A stretch of DNA of 8,998 bases from positions 1-8,998 of the forward strand of contig JAAXGS010000136.1 of the NCBI GenBank assembly GCA_012271225.1, read 5' to 3'. Under the pieces are notes generated by a model. The model saw nothing but the letters and a program-made list of their open reading frames with translations, was not told the DNA's origin and did no database searches. Shown piece by piece: positions 6,591-8,998 of this stretch (position 1 is the first letter of the stretch; every line of letters begins with the position of its first letter). Origin of the DNA: Dehalococcoidia bacterium. GTDB taxonomy: Bacteria > Chloroflexota > Dehalococcoidia > UBA6926. The position numbers and the translations under genes were made by a program.

Positions 6591-8063
6591 ATGACGTGGC
6601 AGTCAGGCATCATTCTGGACGAGGACGGGAACAACACGCTTCTCCGCGCGCTGCCCCAGACCGGCAAGACGGAAGAGGAGAGGTGGTCGCCCGCGCGTGA
6701 AGAGGACTGGCAGCCCTCACGCGAGGAGTGGGCGGAGGCCGTCCGTCTGGAGGCCGAGGCGGAGGCGGACCTGGCCGACACGGAGTCGCTTGATGACCCG
6801 GTGCGGATGTACCTGCGGGAGATTGGCCGCGTCGATCTCCTGAACGCCCGCCAGGAGAAAGAACTTGCCCGGCGCACAGAGGGCTGGAAAGCCCTTCAAA
6901 CCCTTGAGGCGGACCTGCAGAAGCGGACGGGGCGCAGCGCCGCGATGGTGGATATTGCCCACAAGCTGTTGCAGTGCCTGACAACACACCGTGAACTGGC
7001 CGCCCTGCTTGTTGAGCACATGGAATTGGAAACACCCTGCACCCTGCTCACCCTCAAGAAATCGCCAACCGTCGCCAAGACCATCGACGTCGAAATGCAC
7101 CATGAAATGGCGGAGAAACTGGCTGAGCGGCTGGGACGCGAACCGGAGGACGTGGAGAAGGAGATCATCGAGTTCTCCCTTGCGCGCTGGCTGCTCCCAA
7201 CGCCAATCATTGAGGCATTCGCCCCCTCCGTCACCATCGATACCATCGGTCTCTTCCTCAACACCCAGGATCTCCATGAGGCCGTGCGTCTGACGGAGGA
7301 CGAGTGCAACGCCTACCTGAACACCATTCGGCAGGAGGGCGAGATCGCCCAGCGCCGCATGACGGTGGCGAACCTGCGCCTCGTCGTCAGCGTCGCCAAG
7401 AAATACATCGGCCGCGGCATGAATCTTCTTGACCTGGTGCAGGAGGGGAACATCGGCCTGATCCGCGCGGTGGAGAAGTTTGACTACCGCAAGGGATTCA
7501 AGTTCTCCACCTACGCCACGTGGTGGATCAGACAGGCCATCACGCGGTCCATTGCCGACCAGGCGCGCACCATCCGCATCCCCGTGCATATGGTGGAGAC
7601 CATCAACAAGCTCCTGCGGGAGAACCGCCGCCTTGTCCAGGAGTTGGGACGGGAGCCCACCACGGAGGAGATCGCCCAGCACATGGAGATTACGCCGGAG
7701 CGCGTGCGGGAAATCTTCAAAATCTCCCAGGAGCCCGTCTCGCTGGAGACTCCGATTGGCGAGGAAGAGGACTCCCATCTGGGCGACTTTATCGAGGACA
7801 AGGCCGCGCTTGCCCCGGCCGATGCGGCATCCTATCAATTGCTCAAGGAGCAGATCGGCAGCGTGCTCGACACGTTGAGCAGTCGGGAGCGGCGCGTCCT
7901 GCAGCTGCGTTTCGGCCTCGATGATGGCCGGAGCCGCACACTGGAAGAGGTTGGGCGGGAGTTCAGCGTCACCCGGGAGCGCATCCGCCAAATTGAGGCC
8001 AAGGCCCTGCGAAAGCTCAGGCATCCCACGCGCAGCCGCCGCCTGCGTGATTTCCTCGCCTGA
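6591..8063 (+). CDS. rpoD: Primary RNA polymerase sigma factor (sigma70/RpoD)
   Basis: This 490-residue protein is the housekeeping sigma factor. Region 1.2 starts near residue 68 (DDPVRMYLREIG). Region 2 is nearly identical to the consensus: NLRLVVSVAKKY from 261, DLVQEGNIGLIRAVEKFDYRKG, then YATWWIRQAITRSIADQ with the melting and -10-recognition residues Tyr308, Trp311 and Trp312. Region 3 (RIPVHMVETINKL) and GEEEDSHLGDFIED follow. The region 4.2 helix-turn-helix (about 449-480, TLEEVGREFSVTRERIRQIE) recognises the -35 box. Residues 1-67 are acidic and only loosely like region 1.1. Between regions 1.2 and 2.1 lies a mostly helical insert of about 150 residues, smaller than the roughly 245-residue E. 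coli one. The ATG at 6591 has GGAGG at 6580-6584, 6-nt spacing. The gene sits 38 bp after dnaG with no terminator seen, so shared transcription is likely. Confidence 0.97.
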   Translation: MTWQSGIILDEDGNNTLLRALPQTGKTEEERWSPAREEDWQPSREEWAEAVRLEAEAEADLADTESLDDPVRMYLREIGRVDLLNARQEKELARRTEGWKALQTLEADLQKRTGRSAAMVDIAHKLLQCLTTHRELAALLVEHMELETPCTLLTLKKSPTVAKTIDVEMHHEMAEKLAERLGREPEDVEKEIIEFSLARWLLPTPIIEAFAPSVTIDTIGLFLNTQDLHEAVRLTEDECNAYLNTIRQEGEIAQRRMTVANLRLVVSVAKKYIGRGMNLLDLVQEGNIGLIRAVEKFDYRKGFKFSTYATWWIRQAITRSIADQARTIRIPVHMVETINKLLRENRRLVQELGREPTTEEIAQHMEITPERVREIFKISQEPVSLETPIGEEEDSHLGDFIEDKAALAPADAASYQLLKEQIGSVLDTLSSRERRVLQLRFGLDDGRSRTLEEVGREFSVTRERIRQIEAKALRKLRHPTRSRRLRDFLA

Positions 8064-8134
8064 CGGTGAGACGGCCGCCCCAATCACGGGTGTCTCCATT
8101 AATAGTAATCGGCGGCGCGCAGAGGTGAAGACCT
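8064..8134 (+). other. rpoD-yqeY intergenic spacer with an AT-rich patch
   Basis: The 71-bp gap holds a short AT-rich patch (8097-8109, CATTAATAGTAAT) unlike its GC-rich surroundings. It could contain a weak -10 element for yqeY, but no convincing -35 box lies at the right distance. GCCGCC (8074-8079) and GGCGGC (8111-8116) could pair across a 31-nt loop; no T-run follows, so I do not call a terminator. AGAGGTGA (8121-8128) is the yqeY ribosome site. Confidence 0.35.
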
Positions 8135-8590
8135 GTGGCGGATGTGCTTGAGACTCTGGAATCGGATATGAAACAGGCGATGCGTGACCGTGATCGCGCG
8201 CGCCTCTCCGCCATCCGCATGATGCGCAGCGCGCTGCAGAACGCCGCCATTGCCAAGGGGGCCGGCGCGACGTTGGATGACGCGGAAGCGGCGGACGTGC
8301 TGGCGCGAGAGGCGCGACAGCGGCGCGAGGCCATCGAGGAGTTCCGCAAGGCCGGGCGCGAGGACGGACTCGCGGAACAGGAGGCGGAGCTGCAGGTCGT
8401 CCTTGCGTATCTCCCCCAGAGGCTCTCACGAGAGGAGATCGCCGCGGAGGCGCGAACGGTCATCGCCAACATCGGCGCGCGCGGACTCTCCGACCGCGGA
8501 CGGGTGATGGGCGCCCTGATGCCCGCCATGCGGGGCAGGGCGGACGGGCGGGATGTCTCTGATGTTGTGCAGGAGCTGCTGACACAGTGA
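8135..8590 (+). CDS. yqeY: GatB/YqeY domain protein
   Basis: The 151-residue length and overall pattern match the YqeY family (about 148 residues in Bacillus subtilis). Typical features are the helical N-terminus (LESDMKQAMRDRDRARLSAIRMM), a central segment REAIEEFRKAGREDGLAEQEAELQ with its conserved Arg-rich and Glu-rich helices, and YLPQRLSREEI. The C-terminus (GRVMGALMPAMRGRADGRDVSDVVQELL) matches the family's G-(R/K)-x-M-G-x-(L/V)-M pattern and resembles the tail domain of GatB, the amidotransferase subunit that binds tRNA. The family's own function is not firmly established; a tRNA-related role is inferred from the GatB similarity. The GTG start at 8135 has AGAGGTGA 6 nt upstream. yqeY is often found near dnaG, rpoD or rpsU in other bacteria, so its place here is ordinary. 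Confidence 0.92.
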   Translation: MADVLETLESDMKQAMRDRDRARLSAIRMMRSALQNAAIAKGAGATLDDAEAADVLAREARQRREAIEEFRKAGREDGLAEQEAELQVVLAYLPQRLSREEIAAEARTVIANIGARGLSDRGRVMGALMPAMRGRADGRDVSDVVQELLTQ

Positions 8591-8605
8591 GCCGCACCCG
8601 CTGCG

Positions 8606-8651
8606 CGTCACGGCGTCGGCAGCCGGAACAATCGGAGCGGCTGCCGTGACG
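8606..8651 (+). promoter_or_regulatory. Hairpin overlapping the purQ ribosome site and start codon
   Basis: GGCAGCCG (8618-8625) pairs with CGGCTGCC (8638-8645) around a 12-nt loop. CGTCAC (8606-8611) pairs with GTGACG (8646-8651) beneath it, leaving a 6-nt bulge on the left side (8612-8617). The loop holds the candidate purQ ribosome site GGAG (8634-8637) and the lower stem holds the GTG start (8646). No T-run follows, so it is a poor terminator; translational control of purQ or insulation from the upstream genes are both possible. Confidence 0.45.
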
Positions 8652-8998
8652 ACAACTGCGCCGCGTGACAGGCCCGGCCATGGAAGGGACAGCGGCGCGC
8701 GCTGCGCCGTGATCGTCTTTCCCGGCACGTGGAGCGATGTGGACTGCCACCACGTGCTGAGCACGGTCTTTGGCGTTTCAGCGGACTACGTCTGGCACAC
8801 GGAGAGCGACCTGTCCCAATACGATCTGGCCATTCTGCCCGGCGGCTTTGCGCACGGCGACCATCTTCGCCCCGGCGCGCTCGCCCGTTTCTCGCCCGTC
8901 ATGGACGGCATCCGCCGAATGGCGGAGGAGGGCAGGACGGTCATCGGCATCTGCAACGGCTTTCAGGTGCTGTGCGAGGCGCGGCTGTTGCCCGGCGC
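8646..8998 (+). CDS. purQ: Phosphoribosylformylglycinamidine synthase, glutaminase subunit (partial, 3' end outside window)
   Basis: PurQ hydrolyses glutamine to supply ammonia to PurL for conversion of FGAR to FGAM in de novo purine synthesis. The 117 codons present cover the first half of a class I glutamine amidotransferase domain. Visible motifs are AVIVFPGTWSD, the LPGGFAHGDHLRPGA block (canonical PGGF-x-(Y/H)-GD-x-LR-x-GA), and the nucleophile elbow GICNGFQVL with catalytic Cys103. The catalytic His and Glu lie beyond the window. The usual NCD after FPG(S/T) is replaced by WSDVDC. The only in-frame starts are GTG 8646 and GTG 8709. The latter would remove part of the first beta strand, so 8646 is preferred; it has GGAG at 8634-8637 but adds about 20 residues (TTTAPRDRPGHGRDSGAR) not usual in PurQ. 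It follows yqeY by 55 bp. Confidence 0.93.
   Translation, partial: MTTTAPRDRPGHGRDSGARCAVIVFPGTWSDVDCHHVLSTVFGVSADYVWHTESDLSQYDLAILPGGFAHGDHLRPGALARFSPVMDGIRRMAEEGRTVIGICNGFQVLCEARLLPG

Noticed and set aside
6717..8429. Very long open frame (570 codons) on the minus strand
   Set aside because: It is opposite rpoD and yqeY, whose plus-strand products are highly conserved. The antisense product shows no recognisable family.

Overview
The window is a gene-dense, GC-rich bacterial chromosome segment with every gene on the plus strand. The best guess for the host is a Chloroflexota bacterium, possibly a Dehalococcoidia or SAR202-type lineage. Three traits point there: a membrane protein made of DUF5671-like repeats, a DnaG zinc motif with the spacing CFGAC, and a primary sigma factor with a medium-sized helical insert between regions 1.2 and 2.1. 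This assignment comes from remembered family traits and no database search was made.

Bases 1-3388 form the less conserved part. They encode a small two-ACT-domain regulator resembling GcvR (85-669), a single-pass membrane-anchored hypothetical protein (735-1244, or from 723), and a 701-residue polytopic membrane protein (1283-3388). The membrane protein has six tandem two-helix repeats (12 predicted membrane segments), a small soluble domain, and an acidic Pro/Glu/Asp/Gly tail with five copies of a short repeat.

Bases 3389-3529 are a regulatory gap. They hold a sigma70-type promoter (TTGACA, 17 bp, TACTTT), a second perfect TTGACA 41 bp downstream, a short inverted repeat at the predicted transcript start, and a perfect 16-bp palindrome in the leader.

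Bases 3530-8063 encode the information-processing core, probably one transcript: an HD-domain dNTP triphosphohydrolase (dgt), DNA primase (dnaG, overlapping dgt by 4 bp), and the primary sigma factor (rpoD, 38 bp after dnaG). This resembles the macromolecular synthesis operon of other bacteria, with dGTPase in the leading position. The order ties nucleotide pool control, replication priming and housekeeping transcription together.

Bases 8135-8998 continue with a GatB/YqeY-domain protein and the first 117 codons of purQ (FGAM synthase glutaminase subunit), which runs off the window. A hairpin between yqeY and purQ overlaps the purQ ribosome binding site and start codon.

I saw no tRNA, rRNA, CRISPR array, insertion sequence or phage gene. 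The genes of known function are housekeeping genes. The most novel-looking element is the repeat-built membrane protein with its repetitive acidic tail.
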